A stretch of DNA of 10,688 bases from Pedosphaera sp. (GCA_028293465.1 JAQGOT010000191.1:1-10688); one strand, 5' to 3'; positions 1-7,612 are shown, counted from the first letter of the stretch. The notes: generated by a model from the letters alone, not told the origin. Numbers and translations: made by a program.

Positions 1-1
1 T

Positions 2-1690
2 AACAGCGGTGCAGCGGGCAGCTATGGGACCATCACGGAGCCGTGCAATTATCCGCAAAAGTTTCCGGACTCGCAGGTTTTTTTCTACCAAGCCCGCGGC
101 TTCAGTCTCGCGGAATGTTATTATCAGGGTGTGACCAATCCGTATCAGGGGATGGTCGCCGGGGAACCGTTGGCGGCCCCGTTTGCTCTGCCCGCCAGCG
201 GGGTTTGGAACGGGTTGGCGAGCAACGCGGTGCTGAACGCCACGACCAATCTGTCGGTCCAATTCACGGCTCCCGACGCGCTGCATCCGGTTCAGCAGAT
301 TGATCTTTTTGTTGATGGCCTGTGGCGGCAGACCCTCACCAATATCGCACCGCATCAGGGCAACGCTTTGAACGTCACGCTCAATGGCAACTCGACCAGT
401 TACACCGTGCCGGCAAGTGCGACCATCAAATCGGTGGCCAGCGGACTGGCGGGAGTTTTGAATGGCACGGCTTACGCCAATGCAACGAAGGTCACGGCGA
501 TTGTTCACGGTGACCGCATCGAGTTGCAATCGACGGATCCGGCGAAAACCGGCGCGCAGGTGACGCTGTCGGTCAGCAACAGCCTGGCGGGACCGCCGCT
601 GACTTCGTTCATCGCGGCGAGCCAGACCAACTTTCTAGACTCCGTTGCGTGGGGAATCCGCACTTGCGACATCACGGGCACTCCGCTCATCGGGAGTTTT
701 CTAAAACTCGCGGTGACTAAAACGAACGGGGTGCTAATCACGCTTGCGGTCACAAACACAGTCAACGGTACCACTCTGCCCCAGCTTGCCCAGCAGTTGC
801 TTAATCTTGTCAACACCAGCAGCTCACCCAACTTGCAAGGGGTGGACGGCTTGGCGTGCGAAGACCTGATCAGCGATCCGACGACGGGGGAGACTCAATT
901 CAATCTGCGCGCTCGGGGGCAAGGCTACGCCGCAGCTCAGATACAGGCCAATCTGAGCGGCTCGCTCGGGCTGGTGATCACGCCCGTCGGCGCAGGCAAG
1001 TTGACGGACAACCTGCCGGATTTGGAGCCGCGCAATCATCTTTACATCACGGCGGGGGCGACGAATCTGGCGCTCACGTTCCCGTTCAATACCGCGTTGT
1101 TGCCGGACGGTTACCACGAACTCACCGCAGTGGCTTACGAAGGGAGCCATGTTCGCACCCAGGCGCGGACGACACAGAATGTCCGCATCCAGAACAGCGC
1201 GCTTTCGGCGACGTTCGCCGTCCTCGTGGGCGGGACGAATACCGCGCTGGAGGCCACGCTGCAATTTGCCGTCGTGGCCAACACAAACAACATTGCCAAG
1301 ATCGAGTTGTTCAGCACCGGGGGCTTGCTGGGCGCCGTGAACAACCAGGTCTCGGCGGCGTTTGCTGTTGCCGGCACGAACCTGGACCTTGGCCTGCACC
1401 CGTTTTATGCCCTGGTGACCGCCGGTAACGGGCAGCAATACCGGACGGAAACCAGATGGATCCGGCTGGTTGGTGTGGAATCTCCCTTCGCTCTACAAAT
1501 TGGCGCGCCACCGCTCACCCTCGTTTGGGCTGCCGCCGCCGGCCGGCGTTACGACATCCTCAGCACCAGCGACCAGAACAATACTTTCCAGGTGCGCGGG
1601 ACCATTACGCCCACCAATTCGCTCGCGCAATGGGTTGAAACCAACGCCAATCCGAGGCAAGTATTTTATCGCATCCGGGTTTCACCTTAG
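2..1690 (+). CDS. TIGR03790-family secreted protein, C-terminal part (5' end outside window)
   Basis: The frame is open from the first complete codon (base 2) to TAG at 1688-1690, giving 562 visible residues, so the gene starts before the window. The first ~55 visible residues (GSYGTITEPCNY, FFYQARGFSLAECYYQ, then GEPLAAPF) match the end of the TIGR03790 domain as I know it from Verrucomicrobia; its biochemical role is unknown. After it come two divergent copies of a domain of about 85 residues, roughly bases 355-600 and 690-960. Each has a beta-rich start, a helix of the form LAxxLxxxLN, then a GDRIEL or TQFNLRARGQG strand. Ig-like segments follow (NHLYITAG...YHELTAVAYEG). The last ~60 residues (LVWAAAAGRRYDI to FYRIRVSP) resemble a C-terminal beta domain common on verrucomicrobial secreted proteins. 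It is probably exported or surface-located. The family call rests on recognition of a short stretch; the repeat and ending are read directly. Confidence 0.72.
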   Translation, partial: NSGAAGSYGTITEPCNYPQKFPDSQVFFYQARGFSLAECYYQGVTNPYQGMVAGEPLAAPFALPASGVWNGLASNAVLNATTNLSVQFTAPDALHPVQQIDLFVDGLWRQTLTNIAPHQGNALNVTLNGNSTSYTVPASATIKSVASGLAGVLNGTAYANATKVTAIVHGDRIELQSTDPAKTGAQVTLSVSNSLAGPPLTSFIAASQTNFLDSVAWGIRTCDITGTPLIGSFLKLAVTKTNGVLITLAVTNTVNGTTLPQLAQQLLNLVNTSSSPNLQGVDGLACEDLISDPTTGETQFNLRARGQGYAAAQIQANLSGSLGLVITPVGAGKLTDNLPDLEPRNHLYITAGATNLALTFPFNTALLPDGYHELTAVAYEGSHVRTQARTTQNVRIQNSALSATFAVLVGGTNTALEATLQFAVVANTNNIAKIELFSTGGLLGAVNNQVSAAFAVAGTNLDLGLHPFYALVTAGNGQQYRTETRWIRLVGVESPFALQIGAPPLTLVWAAAAGRRYDILSTSDQNNTFQVRGTITPTNSLAQWVETNANPRQVFYRIRVSP

Positions 1691-1703
1691 ATATGCTACT
1701 GTA

Positions 1704-3104
1704 ATGGCAATGAAAATGACGTGTCATCGCTGGCTTGGGGTGGTCTGTCTATGGTTCCTGCTTTTGTTCGCCGCCGCCCCACGCCTGGCAGTCGCGGATA
1801 CGCTCGTCTGGCACAAGGAAAAGGACCGGGTCGATGCTGACATCCAAAATTGGGATTTGGTCAAGCTTTTGGAGAATGTGGCCGGAACCACCGGGTGGCA
1901 TGTTTTTCTCGAGCCCGACACCGCGCATAAGGTATCAGCAAAATTCAACAATCTCTCCACCGGGGAAGCGCTCCGTTCGCTGCTGGGTGATTTAAATTTC
2001 GTGGTTGTGCCGCAGACCAACGCGGCTTCCCGGCTTTATGTTTTCCGGACTTCCCGGCAAAACGCCTCGCGGGCTATTCGGGCGGTGGCCAGAGCTTCCG
2101 CCCCGGCCAAACCGATTCCCAACGAACTGATTGTCACCCTGAAGCCCGGTTCCAAGACGAAGATTGAAGACCTGGCCCGGATGTTGGGTGCGAAGATCAT
2201 TGGGCGGATGGAGGGCCAAAACGCTTACCGACTGCAATTCGACGATGCCGCCGCCGCGGAAGCGGCCCGCGAGCAATTGGCCGACAACCCGGATGTGCAA
2301 AGCGTGGATTTCAATTACCCGGTTTCGGCGCCGCCACAGGCCACGGTCGTGACAGGCGCTTCGGCCCCGGAGTTGCAATTGAAACCGAAGCCCAGCGATG
2401 GCAGTTGCCAACCTTTGGTAATCGGGATGATTGATACGACTGTTCAGCAGACGAGCCCGAGTCTGGCGCGGTTTATTAAGCCCTCCCTGAGCGTGGTGGG
2501 CAAAGTTGTTCCTCCAACCGCCCACATGACCCATGCCACGGCCATGGCTGAAACCATCCTGCAATCGATTCAAGCGAAGACCGGGGGCAATACCTCGGTA
2601 ACCATTCAGCCCGTGGATGTTTTTGGGAACAATGAAACGACCACGACCTTTGACGTGGCCAACGGCGCAGTGACGGCGGTCAATAATGGTGCCAACATTC
2701 TCAACATGAGCTTGGGGAGCGGTAGTGACAGCAAATTCCTTGAAAACACTCTCAGCCAGATTTCGGCGCAGGGAATTCCGATTTACGCGGCCGCCGGAAA
2801 TGAACCGGTGACGACGCCGACTTATCCCGCGGCTTATCCCGGAGTGGTCGCAGTGACAGCCAGCGACCGCAGCGGTAAGATTGCCGATTACGCCAACCAC
2901 GGCAATTTCATCGACATGATCGCTCCCGGGGACAGCATTGTCAGCTTCAACGGGCAGAATTATCTGGTGGAAGGAACCTCCACCTCGACCGCCTTTGCGA
3001 GCGGCATGGCGGCTGGGTTGGCGGATAGCGCGGGTGCGTGTGCGGATCGGGCCCAGGCGCTGCTGCAGAGTTCCCTGAAGCCCATGGCCAGCACGAAGCA
3101 GTAA
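1704..3104 (+). CDS. Secreted subtilisin-like (S8) serine protease with STN-like and I9-like N-terminal domains
   Basis: From ATG 1704 the product has 466 residues. The frame is open upstream into the previous gene, but 1704 puts a clean signal peptide at the N-terminus (KMTCHRW, hydrophobic core, AxA-type cleavage after about residue 31 in LAVA/DT). ATGs at 1710 and 1716 are alternatives, and no strong Shine-Dalgarno is visible. Residues ~50-116 look like a secretin/TonB short N-terminal (STN) domain: LVKLLENVAGTTGW, then KFNNLSTGEALRSLL. Residues ~140-207 (NELIVTLKPG...NPDVQSVDFNYPV) look like an I9/fervidolysin-type propeptide. The S8 domain carries Asp244 (GMIDTTV), His277 (HATAMAE), oxyanion Asn366 (AAAGNEP) and Ser426 (EGTSTSTAFASG), so the triad is complete although the motifs are divergent. 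It lies 13 bases after the TIGR03790-type gene and may be co-transcribed with it. Substrate unknown. Confidence 0.88.
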   Translation: MAMKMTCHRWLGVVCLWFLLLFAAAPRLAVADTLVWHKEKDRVDADIQNWDLVKLLENVAGTTGWHVFLEPDTAHKVSAKFNNLSTGEALRSLLGDLNFVVVPQTNAASRLYVFRTSRQNASRAIRAVARASAPAKPIPNELIVTLKPGSKTKIEDLARMLGAKIIGRMEGQNAYRLQFDDAAAAEAAREQLADNPDVQSVDFNYPVSAPPQATVVTGASAPELQLKPKPSDGSCQPLVIGMIDTTVQQTSPSLARFIKPSLSVVGKVVPPTAHMTHATAMAETILQSIQAKTGGNTSVTIQPVDVFGNNETTTTFDVANGAVTAVNNGANILNMSLGSGSDSKFLENTLSQISAQGIPIYAAAGNEPVTTPTYPAAYPGVVAVTASDRSGKIADYANHGNFIDMIAPGDSIVSFNGQNYLVEGTSTSTAFASGMAAGLADSAGACADRAQALLQSSLKPMASTKQ

Positions 3105-3157
3105 GGCCGGCAGGATTTGCCACTTGCAGCGCCGTCTGGCTGCATTAATCTAAGGGC

Positions 3158-3979
3158 GTGTCCTGGCTCACAGATCGACATTATTTCCTGATTGCCGTCA
3201 TTTTTTACGGCCTCAGCATGGTTTATTCGGTCTTCTTGTGGCGCAAGGGTTTCCGCGAAGACAACCGCGTCACTTATTTCCTGCTGCTTTTGGCGTGCGT
3301 CTTTCACACGACGGCGATGGTCAAGCGCGGGTTCTCCCTGCAACGTTGCCCCGTCAATAACCTTTATGAGGCGACGCTGTTCATCGCGTGGACCATCGTG
3401 GCCGCTTACCTGGTGTTTGGCTTTTGGTCGCGGTTGCGGTTCCTGGGGGCGTTTGCTTCACCGATGCTTTTTGTGATGGGGGTCTTCGCGCTGATGCCGG
3501 ATTTGGACAAGGCGGGGCATGGATTGAAGCCGGAATTCGTCAACGGCTGGTCGAGTTTGCATGGCGCGCTGATCCTCCTTTCCTTCGGCGCGTTTGGGCT
3601 CGGATCGGTGGCGGCGCTGATGTATCTCACGCAGGAACACGACCTGAAATTTCACAAGCTGCGCGCCATCCTCTCCCTGCTCCCCCCGATTCAGCGGCTG
3701 GAAAAAGTGGCCAGCGGGCTCGTGTTGGCGGGCTTTGTTCTGCTGACGGCGGGGCTTTCCATTTATCCGATGCTCCACCAGGCGGCGGGTGCTTCGTTCA
3801 GGCTCGATCCCATCATCCTCTGGTCGCTTTTCGTCTGGATGCTGTACCTATTTTTGCTCGTGATGCGCTGGCGGGGTCAGGGCGGGCGACGCTTTGCCTG
3901 GGGCGCGCTGGGCAGTTTCGCGTTTATTCTCCTTACTTTCTGGGGGGTGATCTTGTTGTCACCACTCCACAATTCCTAG
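3158..3979 (+). CDS. ccsA: CcsA/HemX-like cytochrome c assembly family membrane protein
   Basis: GTG 3158 is the only usable start after an in-frame TAA at 3146. An AAGGG lies just ahead but is too close to be a good Shine-Dalgarno. The 273-residue product has about eight hydrophobic segments (roughly 8-27, 37-52, 68-90, 94-112, 132-157, 183-203, 217-237, 246-267). Family-like features are His50 (CVFHTTAM), NNLYEA, His135 in SLHGALILLSFGAFGLGSVAALMYL, and LDPIILWSLFVWMLYLFLL near the end. The tryptophan-rich WWD signature of haem-delivering CcsA/CcmC is absent, which fits the HemX branch better. In Bacillus, HemX lowers the level of HemA, and here the stop lies only two bases before the hemA start, so translational coupling is likely. 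A role in cytochrome c haem ligation cannot be excluded; the symbol follows the usual annotation of the family. Confidence 0.82.
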   Translation: MSWLTDRHYFLIAVIFYGLSMVYSVFLWRKGFREDNRVTYFLLLLACVFHTTAMVKRGFSLQRCPVNNLYEATLFIAWTIVAAYLVFGFWSRLRFLGAFASPMLFVMGVFALMPDLDKAGHGLKPEFVNGWSSLHGALILLSFGAFGLGSVAALMYLTQEHDLKFHKLRAILSLLPPIQRLEKVASGLVLAGFVLLTAGLSIYPMLHQAAGASFRLDPIILWSLFVWMLYLFLLVMRWRGQGGRRFAWGALGSFAFILLTFWGVILLSPLHNS

Positions 3980-3981
3980 CG

Positions 3982-5040
3982 ATGCCGCTTGTTGTCATAG
4001 GCCTCAGCCATCATTCCGCGCCGGTCACGGTGCGGGAGCGGTTTGCTTTTACCGAAGCACGCATCCCCGCGACGCTGCAATTGCTGCGCGATTCGGGCCT
4101 GGTCAGTGAAGCGGTGATTCTATCGACGTGTAATCGCGTGGAGCTTTATGCGGTGACGGCGATGGAGGCACGCGCGGCTTTTCCGGCGTTGCAGGACTTT
4201 TTGGTGAAGTGCCACGATTATCGCGATCCGCTGACCGATGAACTTTACACGCTTAGCGAGCCGCACAGCCTTGAGCATTTGTTCAAGGTGGCGGCGGGGC
4301 TGGACTCGATGGTGCTGGGTGAAACGGAGATTTTCGGCCAGTTGAAGAAGGCCTACGACCTGGCGCTGCAGCATAAGCATTCCGGAGGCCGGCTGAACAA
4401 GGCGTTTCAAAAGGCCTTCAATGTTGCCAAGCATATCCGGACGGAAACGAACATCCAGCGCGGGAGCATTTCCGTGGGTTCGGTGGCGGTGGAGCTGGCC
4501 GAGAAGATTTTTACAAAGTTGAACGATCACCAGGTGATGGTGATCGGCGCGGGAGACACGAGCGAGAAGACCGCGCGCTCGTTGCTCAGCCGTGGGGCGC
4601 ACAGCATCATCGTCTCGAATCGCTCGCATGAGCGCGCGGTGGAATTGGCCAAGGAGCTGGGCGGCCGGGCGGTGCATTTTGACGATTGGGCCGGGGAATT
4701 TTCCAAAATCGACATCGTGATCAGCAGCACGTCCGCGCCGCATTACGTGCTGGACCGGGCCAAACTCGAACCGCTGATGAAGCTGCGCAAAAATCGGCCG
4801 CTGCTGATCATCGACATCGCCGTGCCGCGCGACATCGAGCCGGAGGTGAATTTTCTGGATAATGTTTACCTCTATAACATCGACGATTTGCAGGCCATCG
4901 CGAATGATTATCTCAAGGAGCGACAAAAAGAGATTGTCCTCTGCGAACAGATCATCCGGGAGAAGGCAAGGGCGTTGCTGGGTTCCGGACCGGAGCCTTC
5001 CTCGTTTGCGAGTCCGCGGCCCGCTTTCGGGCATGAATGA
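3982..5040 (+). CDS. hemA: Glutamyl-tRNA reductase (short form)
   Basis: The enzyme reduces glutamyl-tRNA(Glu) with NADPH to glutamate-1-semialdehyde, the first committed step of C5-pathway tetrapyrrole synthesis in the cytoplasm. ATG 3982 gives MPLVVIGLSHHSAPV, the expected N-terminus; the open frame further upstream overlaps ccsA and is spurious. Visible signatures are the catalytic Cys50 in STCNRVELY, HLFKVAAGLDSMVLGETEIFGQ, and the Rossmann stretch VIGAGDTSEKTARSLLSRG followed by SNRS. IDIAVPRDIEP and VYLYNIDDL follow. At 352 residues it is clearly shorter than the usual ~420. It stops a little way into the long spinal helix (NDYLKERQKEIVLCEQII) and lacks the C-terminal dimerisation domain. 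The next gene starts 41 bases later, so no missing exon-like piece is hidden there. Chlamydial GluTRs are similarly short, so this may be lineage-typical rather than damage. Confidence 0.95.
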   Translation: MPLVVIGLSHHSAPVTVRERFAFTEARIPATLQLLRDSGLVSEAVILSTCNRVELYAVTAMEARAAFPALQDFLVKCHDYRDPLTDELYTLSEPHSLEHLFKVAAGLDSMVLGETEIFGQLKKAYDLALQHKHSGGRLNKAFQKAFNVAKHIRTETNIQRGSISVGSVAVELAEKIFTKLNDHQVMVIGAGDTSEKTARSLLSRGAHSIIVSNRSHERAVELAKELGGRAVHFDDWAGEFSKIDIVISSTSAPHYVLDRAKLEPLMKLRKNRPLLIIDIAVPRDIEPEVNFLDNVYLYNIDDLQAIANDYLKERQKEIVLCEQIIREKARALLGSGPEPSSFASPRPAFGHE

Positions 5041-5081
5041 AGAGCTTTCCTTGATGCCAAGTTTTGTTTCCAAGCCAGCTT

Positions 5082-6083
5082 ATGCCTGATTCTGACCGCC
5101 CCATTTTCATCGCCACACGTGGCAGCGCGCTGGCGCTTGCGCAAGCCAACGCAGTGCTGGCCCAGTGTCGCAGCGCGTTCCCGCGACTGGAGTTTGAATT
5201 GAAGATTCTGCGAACCACCGGTGACAAACTGCAGACGGCGTCGCTGGCGAAGGAAGGTGTGAGTTTGCCCAAGGGACTTTTCACCAAGGAACTTGAAGTG
5301 GCGCTGCTGAACAACGAAGCCGATCTGGCGGTTCACAGCCTCAAGGATCTGCCCACGGAATTGCCGTCCGGGCTGCAACTGAGCGCGGTGGGCAAACGCG
5401 CGGACGTGCGCGATGTGTTGATTTATCGGGATGCGAAATTTCTCACGCCGGCAGCGGCGGGCCAGAAAGAAAGCCGCGGATTCCAGCCGAACCTGGCGAT
5501 TCAGAGATTGCCGCAAGGGGCGACGGTTGCCACCAGCAGCACGCGGCGCAAAGCGCAAGTGCTGGAGCATCGGCCGGATCTGAACGTGGTGGAAATTCGC
5601 GGGAACGTCGTGACGCGGATGCAGAAGCTCGCGCAGCAACCGGAATTGGATGCGACCATTTTGGCAGCGGCCGGTTTGGAGCGGTTGAATGTGCACATCA
5701 CCGGCGAAGGAAAATTGATTGGTGACGGGGTGCCGGAGGGTTTGCTGGCGACGGTGATGGAACTGGAGGTCATGCTGCCGTGCGTCGGGCAAGGGGCGTT
5801 GGGGATTGAAACCCGGACGAATGACGAACGGATCGCTTCGATTTGCGAGCGGCTGAACCATCCGGATACTCAGCATTGCGTGACGGCGGAGCGCGCTTTT
5901 TTGTCGAGCATGGGTGGCGGGTGTCAGAGCCCGGTCGCGGCTTATGCGGAGATGGTGGGGAGCGAAGTGCGCCTGCGTGCGGTGTCTTTTCGGGATGAAA
6001 AGAACATCCGGCGCGGGGAAGCCAAGCGGGCCGCGAATGAGGCGGTTGAGTTGGGGAAACAGATGGCGGCGGAGCTGATTTAG
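5082..6083 (+). CDS. hemC: Porphobilinogen deaminase (hydroxymethylbilane synthase)
   Basis: It polymerises four porphobilinogens to hydroxymethylbilane using a covalently attached dipyrromethane cofactor. ATG 5082 is chosen because it gives MPDSDRPIFIATRGSALALAQAN, the normal N-terminus; a TTG at 5064 is a weaker alternative. Landmarks in the 333 residues are LPKGLFTKELEVALL, HSLKDLPTELP with the catalytic Asp89 (E. coli Asp84), TSSTRRKAQ, RGNVVTR, LPCVGQGALGIE, and cofactor Cys281 in GGGCQSPVAAYA. Compared with E. coli HemC from memory there are two extra stretches. One of about 19 residues lies near 119-139 (AKFLTPAAAGQKESRGFQPN); the other, of about 14, lies before LPCVGQG. The C-terminal domain is short. 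It follows hemA by 41 bases on the same strand, so a ccsA-hemA-hemC transcript is likely. Confidence 0.96.
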   Translation: MPDSDRPIFIATRGSALALAQANAVLAQCRSAFPRLEFELKILRTTGDKLQTASLAKEGVSLPKGLFTKELEVALLNNEADLAVHSLKDLPTELPSGLQLSAVGKRADVRDVLIYRDAKFLTPAAAGQKESRGFQPNLAIQRLPQGATVATSSTRRKAQVLEHRPDLNVVEIRGNVVTRMQKLAQQPELDATILAAAGLERLNVHITGEGKLIGDGVPEGLLATVMELEVMLPCVGQGALGIETRTNDERIASICERLNHPDTQHCVTAERAFLSSMGGGCQSPVAAYAEMVGSEVRLRAVSFRDEKNIRRGEAKRAANEAVELGKQMAAELI

Positions 6084-6122
6084 GTGGGTTGATCCGAATC
6101 GCAGCTTGTCAATCGGGATGCG

Positions 6123-6751
6123 ATGATTAAAGTCGAGGTCAGGATGCAACTTTCCAAACTCAAAAAGCGACTGTTCGCGGTCCTTTCCATCGCTGGTGTT
6201 CTGGTGGCGCTTTCGGTTTATTACGTCAAGGCACATCCGCTGGTTTTCAACGAATCGTTTCTTGAGCATGCTCATTGTATTGTCCAAGCCGGCATGTCGC
6301 TGGGCAATTACGCCGCCGATCACGAAGGCCGCTTCCCTTACCACACCAATGGTTATGGGGATGCCCTTCTGCTTCTCACCGATACATGGCTTCCGTCATT
6401 AACCGGGCCAGGTTACAGCGCGGAGCCGTTTGAACGAGCATCAAAAACGGGTCAGCATCTCCTGGAGGTTGAATGCGGCAGAGTTTATGTGCAGGGGTTG
6501 AGCGGAACGAACAATCCGGAGATTGCGCTGCTTTTCGACAAAGCGCCGACGCCGGGAGGGGATCATTGCCACTTGCTTGCTCGCCTGACACGTCCCTTAT
6601 GTCGCGAGGTCTGGACCATTGGCTCCGACCACCGTACTATTCAGGAGAGTAAATGGCCGGAATATGCGAGACGCAGGTCGAGTTGTTGGTGGCGGATGGG
6701 GTGCCACGCAAGGAAGCCGAGCAATGTTATTCGGAGAACGGCGGGCGATAG
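6123..6751 (+). pseudogene. Hypothetical single-TM protein with C-terminal frameshift
   Basis: The ORF begins at ATG 6123 (or ATG 6144, preceded by GAGG) with a basic stretch and one hydrophobic segment (LFAVLSIAGVLVALSVYYV), a membrane anchor or uncleaved signal. A periplasmic-type domain follows: SLGNYAADHEGRFPYHTNGYG, TPGGDHCHLLARLTRPLCREVWTIGSDHRTI, SKWPEYAR. From about base 6671 the frame turns into arginine- and cysteine-rich junk running to 6785. Another frame (codons at 6674, 6677...) instead reads QVELLVADGVPRKEAEQCY...GGR and stops at TAG 6749-6751. That reads as the natural C-terminus, so one base appears lost around 6669-6673; repaired length would be about 209 residues. I do not know a function; I believe similar hypothetical proteins occur in Verrucomicrobia. 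Whether this is decay or a sequencing error cannot be told here. Confidence 0.65.
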
Positions 6752-6805
6752 GGTGAGGCACGGGGCATCACCGCTACGTACCTGAACTTTTTAGGAGCGG
6801 AAATT

Positions 6806-6955
6806 TTACTCGGCGGACGAATGGCCGATGTATTCAGGGGCGGGTGGCTCGATGCGCACCGGCACCGGTCGGGGTGGCAGGCGCGGGAAAAACCGAAAAA
6901 TGGCATAAACCACGAGCACTCGGGTGACCAATGAGAAGAGCGTGTTTTTGTTCAT
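6806..6955 (-). CDS. Possible 49-residue membrane protein
   Basis: Read on the - strand from ATG at 6955-6953 to TAA at 6808-6806. The product begins MNKNTLFSLVTRVLVVYAIF and continues RFFPRLPPRPVPVRIEPPAPEYIGHSSAE. It therefore has one N-terminal hydrophobic helix and a proline-rich, arginine-containing tail, like many small membrane proteins. It fills the gap downstream of, and convergent with, the frameshifted gene. No Shine-Dalgarno is visible before the ATG, but few genes in this window have one. No family is recognised. The clean TM-plus-tail layout supports it; the short length and lack of homology knowledge count against it. Confidence 0.42.
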   Translation of the reverse strand: MNKNTLFSLVTRVLVVYAIFRFFPRLPPRPVPVRIEPPAPEYIGHSSAE

Positions 6956-7235
6956 CGTAACTATAAACACCGGGGCGGAGGGGAAGTTGCGAATTTATTA
7001 ATGGTCAAGGAATTCCCAATGACCAAGGAAATCTCAAATTCCAAATCTCAAGGGGAGCTTTGGTGCGGGGAGGCTCATCGTGAAATTTGTTGCGATGGCT
7101 CCGGATTGCGTTGCTGCCGGGGACGTCCGCACTCCGAGGAGGGGCCGCCCGAATCCGCGTAAATATAAGCTTGTGTGATTATTGATGATGGTGAGAATGC
7201 GTCCAAGGTGTGATTCACACTGACCTTGCACAATT
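6956..7235. other. Intergenic stretch with dispersed-repeat-like sequence
   Basis: No convincing gene. Bases 7001-7052 are AT-richer and internally repetitive (GGTCAAGGAATTCCC, then GACCAAGGAAATCTC, then two AAATCTCAA-like pieces). They resemble the stretch at 10014-10050 (GACCAATGTCCAAAGAAATCCCAAT). Bases ~7107-7155 are a GC-rich block (GCTGCCGGGGACGTCCGC). A longer - strand frame across 7034-7402 is a shadow of the gene at 7236-7499. Confidence 0.5.
7208..7220. promoter_or_regulatory. 13-bp perfect palindrome upstream of the 7236 gene
   Basis: GTGTGA-T-TCACAC is a perfect inverted repeat about one base wide at its centre, lying 16 bases before the TTG at 7236. It is a plausible operator half-site pair. 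The half-site looks like TGTGA of Crp/Fnr-type sites, but the spacing of one base is far shorter than those require. Confidence 0.25.
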
Positions 7236-7499
7236 TTGAAAAAGGGATCCAAAAAGACAAAAAGCTCGCAGATGGTCGCTCGGGACGTTGAAAAGATTAA
7301 TCGGGCGCTCGAACGAGCAGCCTCACAATTCGGAGCGGGGACGGAGGAGTACAAAGCCATTGAACTCGCGGCGAAGGCTCTATTGTTTATCCTCCAAACC
7401 AAGGCAATCAGGGAGTTTAACGCTTTTTTGAAGAATTTTGACGAGGAATTGACGGCTCAGCAAAAACAGCGGCTGGTCAAGCTCGGGATCGAGCCTTGA
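7236..7499 (+). CDS. Small helical protein of unknown function
   Basis: From TTG 7236 the product is 87 residues; an ATG at 7272 would give 75. The TTG start is preferred only because the lysine-rich leader (KKGSKKTKSSQ) is continuous with the rest. An in-frame TGA at 7221 limits further extension, and neither start has a clear Shine-Dalgarno. The body reads as two or three amphipathic helices: RDVEKINRALERAASQF, EEYKAIELAAKALLFILQTKAIREFNAFLKNFDEEL, and TAQQKQRLVKLGIEP. There is no signal peptide or membrane helix, so it is probably cytoplasmic. Its frame has normal coding character, unlike the surrounding intergenic DNA. Its stop abuts the PIN-toxin relic on the other strand. Family not recognised. 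Confidence 0.62.
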   Translation: MKKGSKKTKSSQMVARDVEKINRALERAASQFGAGTEEYKAIELAAKALLFILQTKAIREFNAFLKNFDEELTAQQKQRLVKLGIEP

Positions 7500-7612
7500 C
7501 CACGACTGGTGCGAGAAGCCCAATTCGACAAGCGAAGGACAAGCGCTGTCATTATGGGAATGATCGTCCAGCTCACGGCCAACAGGACGTTCACATCCAG
7601 TAAACGCTTCAT
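7500..7612 (-). pseudogene. Degraded PIN-domain toxin (VapC-like) relic
   Basis: On the - strand an ATG at 7612-7610 overlaps the antitoxin stop as ATGA. It begins MKRLLDVNVLLAVSW, the typical first strand and helix of a PIN ribonuclease, including the conserved Asp6. The frame then degenerates. Skipping two bases after the TGG codon restores DHSHNDSA, matching the usual W(T/P)NHPHH.A segment, so one base seems to have been deleted. That frame runs directly into CPSLVELGFSHQSW, which resembles the later PIN segment CP(L)xELGF. The ~25 residues normally between them are missing. Past base 7500 the reading is lost at the end of the neighbouring gene. Frameshift, internal deletion and 3' truncation together mean no active toxin. 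The alignment is from memory of the family. Confidence 0.62.

Noticed and set aside
824..1438. Open frames on both strands inside the first gene
   Set aside because: Low-complexity arginine-rich translations overlapping a well-supported coding frame.
1992..2900. 302-residue - strand frame opposite the protease
   Set aside because: Antisense shadow; the + frame has a full S8 catalytic triad.
4908..6344. 478-residue open frame on the - strand opposite hemC
   Set aside because: Shadow of hemC: histidine/arginine-rich junk antisense to a certain gene.
7034..7402. 122-residue - strand frame
   Set aside because: Shadow of the + strand gene at 7236 and of intergenic repeat sequence; no domain sense.
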